Shown one piece after another: positions 62,583 through 64,000 of a DNA stretch of 64,000 bases (positions are counted from its first letter, which is position 1; each line of letters opens with the position of its first letter). The stretch lies in contig NZ_VWWO01000001.1 in NCBI RefSeq assembly GCF_011752935.1, forward strand, positions 1,674,001 to 1,738,000. The letters are read 5' to 3'. The translations under genes were made by a program, and so were the position numbers. Below the pieces are notes generated by a model. The model was not told the DNA's origin. It worked only from the letters and a program-made list of their open reading frames with translations, and searched no databases. This stretch comes from Chitinophaga sp. Cy-1792. GTDB lineage: Bacteria; Bacteroidota; Bacteroidia; Chitinophagales; Chitinophagaceae.

Positions 62583-62668
62583 TTCAGGGGATAATGAGCG
62601 GCCAATGGCTGCTCATTATCCCCTGAAAAGCAGCAAAATTTGGCAGCGAAGCTGCCAGATTTTGCTGC
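62583..62668. repeat. Two tandem long palindromes
   Basis: Palindrome 1: a 17-bp perfect arm (62583-62599 with 62611-62627) that extends inward by a G-T pair and a 3-bp GCC/GGC stem around loop AAT, about 21 pairs. Palindrome 2: an 18-bp arm (62630-62647 with 62651-62668) with one G-T pair and loop GAA. They are two bases apart. Both lie between the candidate small RNA and folD. Origin and function are unknown. Confidence 0.85.
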
Positions 62669-62699
62669 GGAAAAAGCCATGCAGGCATCTTCCTGAAAC

Positions 62700-62722
62700 A
62701 AAAAAAGGAGCCGAAAGGCTCC
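62700..62722 (-). terminator. Rho-independent terminator of the candidate small RNA
   Basis: On the minus strand, GGAGCC-TTTC-GGCTCC is followed by seven T. The perfect stem is small but GC-rich. It could also end pckA read-through. Confidence 0.88.
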
Positions 62723-62822
62723 TCTAGTAAGTTATTGCTGGTCCTGCAAAACAGATCCCCGGGAACCCGGAAACCTGTTTTGCCTGCAATGAGTGTTAAC
62801 TCCTGCGAACCGTTGGATTGTA
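62700..62822 (-). ncRNA. Candidate small RNA, possibly 6S-like (6S-Flavo)
   Basis: A structured minus-strand transcript of about 122 bases is predicted in the gap between pckA and folD. Read on the minus strand it begins near CAATCCAACGGTTCGCAGGA and contains a long interrupted hairpin: ATTGC and CAAAACAG on the 5' side pair with CTGTTTTG and GCAAT on the 3' side around an inner CCGGG/CCCGG stem, with unpaired bulges between. It ends at its own terminator (62722-62700). A single long hairpin with open bulges fits 6S RNA, which sequesters RNA polymerase. I believe it resembles the Bacteroidota 6S-Flavo family but could not check. Confidence 0.45.
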
Positions 62823-62919
62823 GTGGAAATTATAAGGCAAACAAAGACGGTATCAGTTAGCAAAAGGTCAGAAATATATCCTCTGAGGTGTTTTTGCTAT
62901 CTTATTGATCACAATATAT

Positions 62920-64000
62920 CTAAATTTTTGGAGCTGCATCAAGAATTTCTTTGTCAGCGGCTCCGGCGTATTGTTCGAAATTGCGGATAAACTGTCCGGC
63001 AAGGTTGGCAGCCTTCGCATCGTAGGCAGTTTTGTCGCTCCAGGTATTACGTGGATCGAGAATATCTGCCGGTACATTCGGACATGTTTCAGGGATGGCC
63101 AGGCCAAAAACCGGTGTTGAACGGTATTTAACGCTCTCCAGCTTTCCATCAATGGCAGCAGCGATCATCGCACGGGTATAAGCCAGCTTGATACGGCTAC
63201 CAGTGCCATAAGGGCCGCCAGTCCATCCGGTGTTGATTAACCAGACATTAACTTCGTTTTTACGCATTTTCTCTCCCAGCATCTGTGCATACTGTGCAGG
63301 ATGCAGCGGCAGGAAAGGCGCTCCAAAGCAGGCGCTGAAGGTAGACTTAGGCTCAGTTACACCGGCTTCTGTACCCGCCACTTTAGCGGTATAGCCGGAA
63401 ATGAACTGGTACATGGCCTGTCCTGGCGTCAGTTTAGAGATAGGCGGTAAAACACCATATGCGTCTGCCGTCAGGAAGAAAATATTCTTAGGAACTGCTC
63501 CTATTGAAGGTTCCAGCGCATTTGGAATATATGTCAGCGGATAGGAAACACGGGTATTTTCCGTGATGCTCTTATCTGCATAATTCACTTTGTTGGTACC
63601 CGGGAAGAAGGTAATATTCTCCAGTAAAGCCCCCGGACGCACAGCCTGGAAGATTTCCGGCTCTTTTTCCGCGCTCAGGTCTATACATTTTGCATAACAG
63701 CCACCTTCGAAATTGAAAACGCTGTCGTTTGTCCAGCCGTGTTCGTCATCACCGATGAGTTTGCGGGCAGGATCCGCGCTGAGGGTAGTTTTACCGGTGC
63801 CGCTCAGTCCGAAGAAAATGGCAGTATCGCCTTTACTTCCCTGGTTGGCAGAGCAGTGCATGCTCAGCACTTTTTTATCGTGCGGTAAAATATAGTTCAG
63901 TACGGTGAAAATGCCTTTCTTGATTTCGCCGGTATAGGCAGTTCCGCCGATCAGGATTACTTTCTTTGTAAAGCTCACTATCGCAAAGTTGTGCTGACGT
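62920..64000 (-). CDS. pckA: Phosphoenolpyruvate carboxykinase (ATP), C-terminal part (cut by window edge)
   Basis: Gluconeogenic enzyme forming phosphoenolpyruvate from oxaloacetate with ATP. About 359 C-terminal residues are present and the 5' part lies beyond the right edge. Visible motifs: MHCSANQG, the P-loop [14 protein letters not shown], the metal site [21 protein letters not shown] and, later, [15 protein letters not shown], all signatures of the ATP-dependent family. The internal GTG at 63978 is not the real start, since the frame continues with HNFAIV to the edge. No terminator closer than the one at 62700-62722 was found. Confidence 0.96.
   Translation of the reverse strand, partial: RQHNFAIVSFTKKVILIGGTAYTGEIKKGIFTVLNYILPHDKKVLSMHCSANQGSKGDTAIFFGLSGTGKTTLSADPARKLIGDDEHGWTNDSVFNFEGGCYAKCIDLSAEKEPEIFQAVRPGALLENITFFPGTNKVNYADKSITENTRVSYPLTYIPNALEPSIGAVPKNIFFLTADAYGVLPPISKLTPGQAMYQFISGYTAKVAGTEAGVTEPKSTFSACFGAPFLPLHPAQYAQMLGEKMRKNEVNVWLINTGWTGGPYGTGSRIKLAYTRAMIAAAIDGKLESVKYRSTPVFGLAIPETCPNVPADILDPRNTWSDKTAYDAKAANLAGQFIRNFEQYAGAADKEILDAAPKI

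Noticed and set aside
1..64000. tRNA, rRNA, CRISPR arrays, insertion sequences or prophage genes
   Set aside because: All larger gaps were read on both strands; no cloverleaf, repeat-spacer pattern or transposase/integrase frame was seen.

Overview
The window is ordinary chromosomal DNA of a Bacteroidota bacterium, most likely a Chitinophaga-like member of the Chitinophagaceae. Reasons seen in the sequence: a SprA-type type IX secretion (T9SS) translocon protein, two secreted PKD proteins with T9SS type-B C-termini, futalosine-pathway menaquinone genes (mqnB, mqnD), a dcw cluster in the order usual for the phylum, families common in the phylum (DUF4835, DUF4296, DUF5723) and TAnnTTTG-type -7 promoter elements. 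No insertion sequence, prophage, CRISPR array, rRNA or tRNA gene was recognised.

Layout. 1-10.2 kb (minus strand) is the cell-wall and division cluster mraZ-rsmH-ftsL-ftsI(PASTA)-murE-mraY-murD-ftsW-murG; murF is absent from it, and murG runs off the left edge. A 504-bp AT-rich divergent gap (10.24-10.74 kb) holds two perfect DnaA boxes and a candidate MraZ operator. 10.7-20.0 kb (plus) carries bamD-rpoZ, coaBC-DUF4835, a DUF4296 lipoprotein, scoAB, a DUF5723 protein, a class-IV aminotransferase and a photolyase. 20.1-26.9 kb has mqnD/mqnB, a PTPS-family gene with folE, fabD, two GNAT acetyltransferases, a DinB protein and an NrtR-like regulator. 27.0-30.1 kb is a pair of overlapping sensor kinases, the second with a degenerate catalytic core. 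30.1-39.2 kb: fabH, ruvA and the 7.3-kb sprA. 39.3-44.9 kb: a sialate O-acetylesterase, then a three-gene operon (small Cys-rich membrane protein, TonB-dependent receptor, BNR-like lipoprotein with a CxCC motif) behind a strongly structured leader. 45-64 kb: a small unreported ORF, an SDR, the two T9SS PKD proteins, an alpha/beta hydrolase with lnt, guaB, dprA, an e(P4)-type phosphatase, an AraC regulator divergent from an NTF2-like gene, an OmpA/PD40 protein, queE, folD, a candidate small RNA beside tandem palindromes, and pckA running off the right edge.

How the genes work together: peptidoglycan precursor synthesis and septation (dcw), envelope building (bamD, lnt, OmpA protein, SprA), CoA and fatty-acid initiation (coaBC, fabD, fabH), quinone, pterin and deazapurine cofactors (mqnBD, PTPS, folE, queE, folD) and nutrient capture through TonB.

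The items most worth a second look are the structured leader and Cys-rich TonB operon (40.7-44.9 kb), the kinase/pseudokinase pair (27-30 kb), the AraC-type direct repeats at 57.9 kb, the candidate 6S-like RNA with adjacent palindromes (62.6-62.8 kb), the DnaA/MraZ-box gap (10.3 kb), a 97-bp branched inverted-repeat element inside the dcw cluster (8.3 kb) and a 53-residue ORF at 44.9 kb. All functional statements come from reading the sequence; no database search was run.
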